The notes under the pieces were generated by a model that saw only the letters and a list, made by a program, of their open reading frames with translations, was not told the DNA's origin and did no database searches. Positions 56,871 through 64,000 of a stretch of DNA of 64,000 nucleotides are shown here, piece by piece. A program made the translations under genes and the position numbers. The stretch is from Oceanobacillus sp. FSL K6-2867 (lineage in GTDB: Bacteria > Bacillota > Bacilli > Bacillales > Amphibacillaceae), in assembly GCF_037963145.1 (NCBI RefSeq), contig NZ_CP150144.1, forward strand, positions 806,001-870,000. Reading direction: 5' to 3'. The first letter of the stretch is position 1. Each line of letters starts with the position of its first letter.

Positions 56871-56892
56871 TATTAAATCGTTTACAATCTGC

Positions 56893-58224
56893 TTAAACTG
56901 CAATAACACCAATTAATACAGCAACAATTAAAAGTACAATACTTAATCCCCACATCCACATAAGGGAATAGCGTATATGTTTTCCCATTTCAAGACCTGC
57001 CAAGCCAAGCGCTAGCCAAAGTGCAGGTGAAAATGGACTAACAAAGGTACCGACAATATTACCGATAACCATGGAGTATGCTGTTGAGAGGGATTCAATT
57101 CCAAATCCTGTTGCAATTTGATCAACAACCGGCAATAAAGCAAAATAGTATGCATCCGTGCTCAGCAGTAAATCAAATGGTACTCCGAAAAATCCGATAA
57201 TTAAGTGCAGATATGGTGCAATAAATGCTGGAATGACTGTAACGAAGTCTTCTGCAATTGAATTCAGCATTCCTGTTCCTGTAAGTATACCTAAAAAAGA
57301 TCCTGCAGCGAGAATAATCGTGGCCATCATTAAAGCACCGGGCGCATGGCTGCGTATTCTTTCTGACTGCTGTTTCATATTTGGATAATTAATCGGCAAG
57401 GCAATACTAAGACCAATCATAAAAGCAAAGCCTGCCGGAATAATCCCCCATACAAGTACGCTGATTACAGCGACAAAAAGAATCGCATTTACCCAAAGCA
57501 GTTTAGGTCTAGCCAAAGACTCCCCATCCTTTGCAGCTGACGAATCACCATTCATTTGTTCAATTGCGGCTGCAGATTCTTCAGCACTGACAAGACCGTA
57601 GTGCTTGCTTATTCTTCGCTTTTCCATAACTCCCAGGAAAGCGGCTAAAACAATCATTAATACCATACCAGTGATCTGTATTGGTACTAAAGGTCTCCAA
57701 AGCTCGGTAACATCCATATTCAGCACAGAAGCTGTACGTCCTATAGGTCCTGCCCAAGGAACCATATTCATAATACTGGCACTTCCGCCTATTAATAATA
57801 AAAGTAAATACGGGTTCATTTTTAAATGTTTATACAATGGCAAAAGTGCTGGAATTGTAATTAAAAATGTAGAAGCCCCAGAACCGTCTAAATGTGCAAT
57901 CGCCGCCACAACAACCGTACCAATACTAACTGTAATAACATTTCCTCTCGTTAGTCTTATCATGTTCCGAATTAAAGGATCAAAAAGACCCGCATCCTGC
58001 ATAACACCAAAAAACAGAATAGCGAAAATAAACATGATCGCCACTTCAATTACGGTTAATGCACCTTCTGTGAAGAAGTCGCCAATCTCCGAAAATCCAA
58101 AGCCTGCTATAAGTGCACCGATTAACGGTACTAACACCATAGCTACAATCGGTGTTACTTTATTGCTGATCAGAAGTAACACAATAATTAAAATCGTCAA
58201 AAAACCTATTATACTTAAACTCAC
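56893..58224 (-). CDS. CitMHS-family divalent metal-citrate (or related anion) symporter
   Basis: 443 residues, about 12 membrane helices. Family blocks: LVPLIGALIAGFGFSEIGDF, IFAILFFGVMQDAGLFDPLI, HLDGSGASTFLITIPALLPL and MNMVPWAGPIGRTASVLN, close to B. subtilis CitM in layout. It probably takes up citrate complexed with Mg2+ or another metal, driven by protons. The start is GTG with AAGGGG 8 nt upstream. It lies directly downstream of a CitS/CitT-like pair and has a cre box in its leader. Confidence 0.88.
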   Translation of the reverse strand: MSLSIIGFLTILIIVLLLISNKVTPIVAMVLVPLIGALIAGFGFSEIGDFFTEGALTVIEVAIMFIFAILFFGVMQDAGLFDPLIRNMIRLTRGNVITVSIGTVVVAAIAHLDGSGASTFLITIPALLPLYKHLKMNPYLLLLLIGGSASIMNMVPWAGPIGRTASVLNMDVTELWRPLVPIQITGMVLMIVLAAFLGVMEKRRISKHYGLVSAEESAAAIEQMNGDSSAAKDGESLARPKLLWVNAILFVAVISVLVWGIIPAGFAFMIGLSIALPINYPNMKQQSERIRSHAPGALMMATIILAAGSFLGILTGTGMLNSIAEDFVTVIPAFIAPYLHLIIGFFGVPFDLLLSTDAYYFALLPVVDQIATGFGIESLSTAYSMVIGNIVGTFVSPFSPALWLALGLAGLEMGKHIRYSLMWMWGLSIVLLIVAVLIGVIAV

Positions 58225-58282
58225 TCTTATTTCCCCTTCCCAACTAAACGCAACACATCTTTTTATCTCCCATGACCTCTTG

Positions 58283-58296
58283 TGTAAGCGCTAGCA
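58283..58296 (-). promoter_or_regulatory. cre box (CcpA site) upstream of the citrate-type transporter
   Basis: TGTAAGCGCTAGCA on the plus strand matches the cre consensus TGWAANCGNTNWCA at 13 of 14 positions. It lies about 60 bp upstream of the transporter start and implies carbon catabolite repression. Confidence 0.65.
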
Positions 58297-58302
58297 AAAC
58301 GT

Positions 58303-58335
58303 ATAAGTAAAAAATAGTTTGTATTTTTTACTTAT
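58303..58335 (-). promoter_or_regulatory. Perfect 14-bp inverted repeat, candidate CitT-type operator
   Basis: ATAAGTAAAAAATA (58303-58316) and its exact complement (58322-58335) flank 5 nt. It is almost pure A/T, so it is a poor terminator, and it lies next to the cre box upstream of the transporter. It is a likely binding site for the adjacent response regulator; inference. Confidence 0.5.
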
Positions 58336-58400
58336 TGAAAAAAATAACATAAATAAATTTAGGAAGGAAGTTTCTTATCATAAACGGTCTAACTTTCATA

Positions 58401-59120
58401 TTAATCATTTTGTTCATAAGTTTCACGAGGGAAGTATCTTCGTTCTGGTCTGCCTACAGTGCCGTATTTCAGTCTTGTTTCTACCTTGTCTATGCTTACT
58501 AAGTACTCTAAATAACGCCGTGCAGTTGAACGACTTGTCCCAATTTGTTTACTAAGCTCGACAGCCGTAATTCCCCCGAAATGTTCAGCTTTCAACAAAC
58601 TTGTAATTTCCTTTAATGTAATCGCATCAATCCCTTTAGGAAGACCAGCATTCTGTTCTTTTGGTATTACAGCCGGCTTTGACCAAATCATAGCATCAAT
58701 ATCACCCTGCTCCATCTCCGTTACAGAAGATAACAAATGCCTTCTTTCCTTATACTTTGTTAACATTTGCTCAAATCGAGCTACATCGACCGGTTTGATG
58801 ATATAGTCAAAAACACCGCCACGAACTACTTCTTGAACAGTTTCCACTTCTTTTGCAGCTGTAATAATAATAATATCTATTTCTCTGTAAGTGCTTCTGA
58901 TGTTCCAGAACAAATTTAGTCCCTCTACATCCGGTATATAGATATCCAAAAGAATAATGTCTGGAAGTTCCTTGCTTTCGCTTAGTGATGCCAATGCTCC
59001 TTCTCCGGTCCTTACCGTATCACTTACGATAAATCCATCTACTTTTTCAACAAATTGGCGATTTATATTTGCAACTCGAAAATCATCTTCCACAATTAAG
59101 ACACGATAGGCTTCATGCAT
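58401..59120 (-). CDS. CitT/DcuR-type response regulator
   Basis: 239 residues: receiver with D59 (LPDIILLDIYIPD) and conserved Lys in IIKPVDVARF, then a C-terminal helix-turn-helix (about 180-225, TAVELSKQIGTSRSTARRYLEYL) as in CitT/MalR/DcuR regulators. The second of two nearby ATGs (59120) is chosen because AAAGGGG is 9 nt upstream, against 3 nt for the first (59126). It overlaps the kinase gene. Its likely target is the transporter downstream. Confidence 0.9.
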   Translation of the reverse strand: MHEAYRVLIVEDDFRVANINRQFVEKVDGFIVSDTVRTGEGALASLSESKELPDIILLDIYIPDVEGLNLFWNIRSTYREIDIIIITAAKEVETVQEVVRGGVFDYIIKPVDVARFEQMLTKYKERRHLLSSVTEMEQGDIDAMIWSKPAVIPKEQNAGLPKGIDAITLKEITSLLKAEHFGGITAVELSKQIGTSRSTARRYLEYLVSIDKVETRLKYGTVGRPERRYFPRETYEQND

Positions 59121-60762
59121 CTGCATCTTCCCCTTTCTTTGGTAGAATCATAATAAAACAGGCGCCTCCCAAGTCACCCTCTTCTAATATTAATTGTCCC
59201 CCTATCCGTTGGACTGCTTGGTACGTTAAAGCCAGCCCAATTCCTCGATGGGTTCCACTCTTTGTCGAAAAACCTTGTTCAAAAATTCTAGGTATATTGG
59301 ATGCGGCAACACCCGAACCAGAGTCTTCCACTTCCACCAGCACATCTTCTCCCATATCTGTAAACAAAATGGATACATTGCGCTCGTTAGGATCCTGGTC
59401 TTTCACTGCTTCGATAGCATTTTCTATTAAATTTCCAAGCGCTGTTAACAATACATCTTTTTCTTCTTCTGAAAAACGATAGGATAGCTGGCTGTCTGGG
59501 TGGATTGACATATGTACACCAAGCTCATTTGCTTGATTGAATTTCCCTTGGAGAATGGCGTGAATAAGCGGATCTGCAATATTATCTGTTAAGAAACGCT
59601 GCCACTTTTGTCTTAATTTGCTTTCCTTTTTAATAAATTCAATTGCCTCCTGATTCTGATTTAACTGCAGGAGACCAAGAATGGTATAAAGCTTATTGGA
59701 AAACTCATGGGTTTGTGCGCGCTGTGTGTTTGCATACTGCTTTATCCTTGATAATTCATGGATAACACCTTCAAGTTCTGTCTTTTCACGAAATGTTAAA
59801 ACGGTTCCGATAATCATCTCATCATTATACATCGGCGTTTGGTTTATCAGTACCACCGTTTCACCGAGAATTGCTTCTCTGTCATAGAAACTCCTGCTAT
59901 TATCCAAAAAATCCTGGATATTTAACGAGGGGATAATATCTTGGATTGGTCTTCCACTGTAATCCTCTTCCCCTACTCGCTGTTTAAATAAAAGCTTTTG
60001 CGCGGCTGCATTCATCATGGTAATTTGACTATTATTATTAACCGCAATAATCCCTTCATGTGCAGATTGCAAGATAGCTTCCTTTTCGATCATTAAATGC
60101 GCTATTTCCTCTGGCTCCATATCGGACAGCAATTTTTTTATATAATGCGAAATATAAATAGCACCAAGAACACCGAGCAATATAATAAGTGAAAGTGTAA
60201 TCCAAAGCGAATGATTCCGATCTGCAATCACCTTCTGTATATCATCATTCAAAAATCCGACTGATACAACTCCGATTATCTCTCCATCATCAGAGTATAC
60301 AGGGGCTTTTCCCCGGATTGATAATCCGAGTGACCCTTCTTCAACAGAAACATAGGACTCACCATTTTGCAAAGCCCGTTCATTATCGTCTCCCACCATT
60401 TTTCTTCCAATGCTCTCTTGATTAGGGTGTGAATAACGAATGCTTTCTGTATTTCCAACCACAATAAATTCCGCATCGGTTTCCTGTTGAATCGGATCAA
60501 CAATGTCCTGAATTATGGATGCTGGATTTTCTGCCTGAAAAGCTTCCTTTAATGCTGGCATGTTGGCGACACTTGCAGCAACGCTAAGTGCTCGCTTGCC
60601 TATTTGATCTTCCATAGTATCTTCGATGAAATTTTGAAGAAATAACGCAAAGATGATGAAAATCCCAACAATCAGGATACTGATTAATACTATCATTTTT
60701 GCTTTCAGCTTAAACTTTACGCTTGGGCGGATATTTTGTTTCACTTGATAAAACCCTCTCAT
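59113..60762 (-). CDS. CitS/DcuS-type sensor histidine kinase
   Basis: 549 residues: membrane helix (about 23-44), an extracytoplasmic PAS-like sensor (about 45-185, with SVGFLNDDIQKVI at its end), second helix (about 186-206), cytoplasmic PAS (about 225-325, AHEGIIAVNNNSQITMMN), SpoOB-type His box with H352 (QTHEFSNKLYTILGL) and an ATPase domain (GNLIENAIEAVKD, DSGSGV, GTHRGIGLAL). The family senses citrate or C4-dicarboxylates outside the cell. ATG 60762 is chosen for its AAGGAG spacing of 8. Confidence 0.92.
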   Translation of the reverse strand: MRGFYQVKQNIRPSVKFKLKAKMIVLISILIVGIFIIFALFLQNFIEDTMEDQIGKRALSVAASVANMPALKEAFQAENPASIIQDIVDPIQQETDAEFIVVGNTESIRYSHPNQESIGRKMVGDDNERALQNGESYVSVEEGSLGLSIRGKAPVYSDDGEIIGVVSVGFLNDDIQKVIADRNHSLWITLSLIILLGVLGAIYISHYIKKLLSDMEPEEIAHLMIEKEAILQSAHEGIIAVNNNSQITMMNAAAQKLLFKQRVGEEDYSGRPIQDIIPSLNIQDFLDNSRSFYDREAILGETVVLINQTPMYNDEMIIGTVLTFREKTELEGVIHELSRIKQYANTQRAQTHEFSNKLYTILGLLQLNQNQEAIEFIKKESKLRQKWQRFLTDNIADPLIHAILQGKFNQANELGVHMSIHPDSQLSYRFSEEEKDVLLTALGNLIENAIEAVKDQDPNERNVSILFTDMGEDVLVEVEDSGSGVAASNIPRIFEQGFSTKSGTHRGIGLALTYQAVQRIGGQLILEEGDLGGACFIMILPKKGEDADA

Positions 60763-60944
60763 TTTCACCGCTCCTTGGAAACATTATCTTTCTTCATAAA
60801 ACACATTATTTTAAGAATACTAACGTGCCTCCATAAAATCAAACCTGGCTGTGTCAGATTTTAATTTTTCATCCTGATAAAATACCTGAACAGGCAGCAT
60901 GAAATCGTTCACAATGGTTTCACTGAACTGGAACATATCATTAG

Positions 60945-60953
60945 TGATATAAT
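60945..60953 (+). promoter_or_regulatory. Extended -10 promoter of the Sco gene
   Basis: TGATATAAT gives the TGn extension with a perfect TATAAT (60948-60953), about 40 bp before the start; the -35 is weak, as is usual for extended -10 promoters. Confidence 0.5.
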
Positions 60954-60991
60954 GTTATACTAGCGCTAAATACATATAAGGGGACATTTAA

Positions 60992-61576
60992 ATGAAAAAA
61001 ATACTCCGATTAAATATACTACTATTGGCTTTTATTTTAATCGGCTGCAGCTCCGAAGCTATTGAAACGAATATGTCGGAAAAAGTAGATGATTTTCATT
61101 TTACAACACAAGATAATGAAAGCTTAAGTCTCAAAGACTTGGAAGGTAAGTGGTGGATAGCGGATTTTATTTTTACAAATTGTACGACCGTTTGCCTTCC
61201 GATGACAGCAAATATGGCTGAATTGCAATCAAGAATTAATGCACAAAACCTTGATGTTCAGCTTGTATCTTTCTCAGTAGATCCCGATTATGATACACCA
61301 GAGGTTCTGAAGGAATATGGGAATAGCTATCAAGCAGACTTTGAAAACTGGTCGTTTCTAACTGGTTATGATTTTCAAACGATCAAAGAATTATCAATTA
61401 AATCTTTTAAAAATCTAGTCAAGGAACCACTAGAAGGAGACGACCAAGTTATGCATGGGACTAGATTCTTTCTCGTAAATCCTGACGGAGAGGTTATTAA
61501 AGGCTATGATGGGATAAGCTCTAGTGAAATTGATGTCATCGTAGAAGATTTAATGGCTGTAACCGCGAAAGAATAA
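60992..61576 (+). CDS. Sco1/SenC-family copper-binding lipoprotein (BsSco/YpmQ-like)
   Basis: 194 residues with a lipoprotein signal (LLLAFILIGC, lipidated Cys C19) and a thioredoxin fold carrying the copper/thiol motif C64-TTV-C68 (TNCTTVCLPM) and distal His H155 (MHGTRFF). It sits on the outer face of the membrane and helps assemble the CuA centre of cytochrome c oxidase. The ctaG gene at 29.5-30.3 kb is a functional partner by family knowledge. Confidence 0.92.
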   Translation: MKKILRLNILLLAFILIGCSSEAIETNMSEKVDDFHFTTQDNESLSLKDLEGKWWIADFIFTNCTTVCLPMTANMAELQSRINAQNLDVQLVSFSVDPDYDTPEVLKEYGNSYQADFENWSFLTGYDFQTIKELSIKSFKNLVKEPLEGDDQVMHGTRFFLVNPDGEVIKGYDGISSSEIDVIVEDLMAVTAKE

Positions 61577-61600
61577 CAAGAAATAAGGAGTGAAAATGTA

Positions 61601-62197
61601 TTGCAAACTAGCGAATACAAGGCAAGCTATTCATCACTTTGTAACACACTGGAAAATTTTTATCGTACAGACGAACCAAAAATTATTGCGATCGATGGGC
61701 GGTGTGGTAGCGGAAAAACAACCTTGGCTAAGCAGCTGGCCACCAAGTTTGATAGTACACTTTTCCATCTGGATGACTTTTTCCTTCCTTTTGAGATGAA
61801 AACAAATGAACGGATGTCTGAACCTGGTGGCAATGTTCATTATGAGCGCTTTAAGGAAGAAGTCCTTCTACCATTACAAAGTGGCAGCACAACCGTTCAT
61901 CGTCCATATAATTGTCAGCAGAAAGCCTTGGATGACCCAATCCAGACCGCTTTTAAGCACCTGACCATTGTCGAAGGAGTTTACTCCCTGCATCCTGCAT
62001 TGCAGGACTTCTATGATTATAAAGTTTTTCTTACGGTTGATAAAAATGTGCAGCGTAAGCGAATCCAGCAACGTAATGGGAAGGAAAAGCTAGAAACCTT
62101 TATTCAAAGATGGATTCCTTTGGAAGAGCATTATTTTGACTCGCTTCAACTTGAAAAACAATGTGATCTCGTTATAAATACGACAACCAATCAATAA
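61601..62197 (+). CDS. Uridine-kinase-like P-loop protein
   Basis: 198 residues: Walker A IDGRCGSGKTTLAKQL, the substrate segment LFHLDDFFLP and a lid-like VDKNVQRKRIQQRNGKEK, as in uridine kinase/phosphoribulokinase-type proteins annotated in Bacillaceae. The start is TTG with AAGGAG 10 nt upstream; an ATG in another frame lies between them. It starts 24 bp after the Sco gene. The phosphate acceptor is not known. Confidence 0.82.
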   Translation: MQTSEYKASYSSLCNTLENFYRTDEPKIIAIDGRCGSGKTTLAKQLATKFDSTLFHLDDFFLPFEMKTNERMSEPGGNVHYERFKEEVLLPLQSGSTTVHRPYNCQQKALDDPIQTAFKHLTIVEGVYSLHPALQDFYDYKVFLTVDKNVQRKRIQQRNGKEKLETFIQRWIPLEEHYFDSLQLEKQCDLVINTTTNQ

Positions 62198-62210
62198 CTC
62201 AAATACACAG

Positions 62211-62244
62211 AGGGGCTGTTCCAGCATGGAACAGCCCCTTTATA
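62211..62244. terminator. Bidirectional terminator between the kinase-like gene and proA
   Basis: A perfect 13-bp GC-rich stem (AGGGGCTGTTCCA and its complement) with a 3-nt loop, between convergent genes; a short T run follows on the plus strand. Confidence 0.75.
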
Positions 62245-62249
62245 AATAA

Positions 62250-63497
62250 TTAATTTCTGATTTGACCGCTGCCTTTAATTTGAAACTTGCTTGATGTTAA
62301 TGCTGCAAGCCCCATTGGACCTCTAGCATGTAATTTTTGTGTACTGATTCCAATTTCTGCTCCATATCCAAATTCAAACCCATCCGTAAATCGGGTAGAT
62401 GCATTATGATAGACAGCGGCTGCATCTACATGATGCAGGAACATTTCGGCATGTTTAGTATTCTCTGTAATGATTGACTCGGAATGCCTCGTTCCATATT
62501 GATTAATATGCCCGATTGCTTCTTCAACCGTATCCGCTAATTTAACACTGATGGAAAGTCCAAGGTATTCACTTGACCAGTCTTCTTCTGTTGCTTGGTT
62601 AGCTGCTGGATAAGCTTCACAAATTTTCTCATCAGCATAAATTTGAACACCGTTCTCTTCCAGTTTTTCTAACAATTCGCTGCCATGTTGACTAAACCAT
62701 TCAGAATCGATTAAAAGAGATTCGATCGCATTACAGACAGATGGCCGCTGCAGCTTTGCATTCAATACAATTTGCTCTGCCATTTCTTTTTCAGCCGTTT
62801 TATCAATAAAAATATGACAATTTCCAGCACCTGTTTCTATTACAGGTACTGTAGCTTCCCGAACAACAGTATCAATCAGGTTTTTACCGCCTCTAGGTAT
62901 TAATACATCCAAATAATCGTTTAAGCGGAATAATTCACGAGCTGTTTCTCTGCTTGTGTCCTCAATTAACTGCACAGCATTAACAGGGAGAGCACTGCGC
63001 TCCAAAGCACGATGAATGGAGCTGATTAAAGCGATATTTGAATTTTTAGCTGAAGAGCTCCCTCGCAAAATAACCGCATTTCCTGTTTTTAGTGTAAGTG
63101 TTGCTGCATCTACTGTCACATTCGGTCTAGCCTCATAAATGATACCTACAACACCAATTGGCACCCGCTTCTTTTCGATGTTTAGGCCATTTTCCTTATT
63201 AATCGATTCTAAGGTTTCACCAATTGGATCATGAAGCTCAATTACTTGACGAATGGCAGCAGCAATTCCTTCAATACGCTCTTGATTCAGCATAATGCGA
63301 TCTAAGACAGCATCAGAAAGCCCTTTTTCTTTACCTGCCGCAAGATCCTTTTCATTTTCGATAAGCAACATTTCCTGATCCATTATTAATTGCTCTGCAA
63401 TTAAAGCTAATGCTTCATTCTTCTCTTCCGTCGTAACTCCGGTCATTGAATAACTCGCTTCTTTTGCAGATTTTCCTTTTTGAATAACTTCACTCAT
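62250..63497 (-). CDS. proA: Gamma-glutamyl phosphate reductase
   Basis: 415 residues; NADPH-dependent reduction of glutamyl-5-phosphate to the semialdehyde in proline synthesis. Catalytic Cys lies in [18 protein letters not shown]; other blocks are [31 protein letters not shown] and the C-terminal [23 protein letters not shown] region. It overlaps proB by 4 bp (ATGA), so it is coupled to it. Confidence 0.95.
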   Translation of the reverse strand: MSEVIQKGKSAKEASYSMTGVTTEEKNEALALIAEQLIMDQEMLLIENEKDLAAGKEKGLSDAVLDRIMLNQERIEGIAAAIRQVIELHDPIGETLESINKENGLNIEKKRVPIGVVGIIYEARPNVTVDAATLTLKTGNAVILRGSSSAKNSNIALISSIHRALERSALPVNAVQLIEDTSRETARELFRLNDYLDVLIPRGGKNLIDTVVREATVPVIETGAGNCHIFIDKTAEKEMAEQIVLNAKLQRPSVCNAIESLLIDSEWFSQHGSELLEKLEENGVQIYADEKICEAYPAANQATEEDWSSEYLGLSISVKLADTVEEAIGHINQYGTRHSESIITENTKHAEMFLHHVDAAAVYHNASTRFTDGFEFGYGAEIGISTQKLHARGPMGLAALTSSKFQIKGSGQIRN

Positions 63498-64000
63498 GAC
63501 AATTCCTCCCCGATTTTTTGTACACCTACCCAGCCATCACGATGAATTACCTCTATGGAAGAGGCGAAACCTTTCTCGTTTTCAATATGTTCGTTGATTG
63601 CCTGTTGCAATTCAGCAGATGAGCAGCTTACTTCTCCCTTGCCGAGCAATTCATTTAACCCATAAACATGAACAACATCACCTTTTTTAAAGGATCCACT
63701 CATTCTTAAAATACCAGCTGAAAGCAGACTGCTTCCTTGATGAGATATCGCATCCTCTGCTCCTTTATCCACATAAAGCTTTCCCATCGATTCGGAGTGG
63801 ATTGCAATCCATTGTCTCCTCGTATTGATTGGCCCTTTCACATGCCCAGCAATATACGTTCCATCGCCATTACCTTGTAATACGTGCAGTAATTTGTCGT
63901 GACCGATCCCGTAACCGATAAAAACTGGAACTCCAATCATGGTTGCCGTTTTAGCTGCCATCAGCTTCGATTTCATGCCTCCTGTTCCAACCTTTGAACC
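63494..64000 (-). CDS. proB: Glutamate 5-kinase, C-terminal part
   Basis: The last 168 residues of the first enzyme of proline synthesis; the gene continues beyond the right edge. It begins in the kinase motif [19 protein letters not shown] and includes the C-terminal PUA domain (about the last 75 residues, [30 protein letters not shown]). The first internal ATG (63976) is not the true start because the conserved frame continues upstream of it. Confidence 0.95.
   Translation of the reverse strand, partial: GSKVGTGGMKSKLMAAKTATMIGVPVFIGYGIGHDKLLHVLQGNGDGTYIAGHVKGPINTRRQWIAIHSESMGKLYVDKGAEDAISHQGSSLLSAGILRMSGSFKKGDVVHVYGLNELLGKGEVSCSSAELQQAINEHIENEKGFASSIEVIHRDGWVGVQKIGEELS

Noticed and set aside
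57605..58294. A 229-codon plus-strand frame
   Set aside because: Antisense to the CitMHS transporter gene and its leader; low-complexity Ile/Thr/Asn content, no ribosome site.
61590..61799. An ATG-started frame overlapping the uridine-kinase-like gene
   Set aside because: The P-loop protein is in the other frame starting at TTG 61601; this frame has no domain and ends early.

Overview
The window reads as chromosomal DNA of a low-GC, endospore-forming member of the Bacillaceae, probably near Oceanobacillus or Virgibacillus. This is inferred from three things: sigma-A promoters and strong AGGAGG-type ribosome sites; B. subtilis-like gene order and regulation (trmL/amidase/queG, argCJBD-carB, an xpt-pbuX guanine riboswitch, an S-box, a T-box); and an SspL-type spore protein gene. 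About 60 genes are recognisable, most on the minus strand. No prophage, insertion sequence with a transposase, or CRISPR array was seen.

Layout. 0-5 kb: the start of an AzgA-type purine permease (cut by the window edge) and odhAB (2-oxoglutarate dehydrogenase E1/E2). 5-10 kb: a 33-residue peptide gene, trmL, an amidase-domain protein, queG, an ABC-class ATPase and tRNA-Gly(UCC). 10-13.3 kb, plus strand: D-amino-acid aminotransferase and an S9 peptidase. 13.4-21.1 kb: argCJBD followed by carB, with no carA between argD and carB. 21-29 kb: an alpha/beta hydrolase, a MITE-like element, a TPR protein with a degenerate dynamin-like GTPase domain, and an ABC exporter resembling LnrLMN. 29.5-34.8 kb: a probable long transcript led by a T-box (best read as methionine-specific) over a SAM hydrolase, an M20 carbamoylase, a DesK/NarL-type two-component system (LnrJK-like) and CtaG.

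35-39 kb: a probable type I toxin peptide with a sequestered ribosome site, a deoxyinosine DNA glycosylase, and EamA-like and DHA2 MFS transporters. Two diverged copies of one composite repeat lie in inverted orientation at about 29.0-29.4 and 39.1-39.5 kb. 39.6-47.3 kb: guanine riboswitch-xpt-pbuX, a VOC protein, sspL, an acyl-CoA synthetase, a DEDDh exonuclease, a HEPN-like/CBS fusion and a metallo-beta-lactamase-fold hydrolase. 47.4-50.7 kb, plus strand: SAM (S-box) riboswitch, cyclase-family hydrolase and two tandem core-MetE proteins.

51-56.3 kb: an RpiR-family regulator, M20 hydrolase, GNAT acyltransferase, N-acylamino-acid racemase and YkvI-like membrane protein. The three enzymes match the described N-succinylamino-acid route for irreversible D- to L-amino-acid conversion. 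56.4-60.8 kb: a small membrane protein, and a CitS/CitT-like two-component system upstream of a CitMHS citrate-type transporter whose promoter region carries a cre box and a perfect 14-bp inverted repeat. 61-64 kb: a Sco-type copper lipoprotein, a uridine-kinase-like ATPase, and proA with the 3' part of proB.

The parts most worth a second look are the T-box-led SAM hydrolase/two-component operon, the S-box cyclase/core-MetE operon, the HEPN-like/CBS plus exonuclease pair, the TPR/pseudo-dynamin protein, and the toxin-like locus at 35.1 kb.
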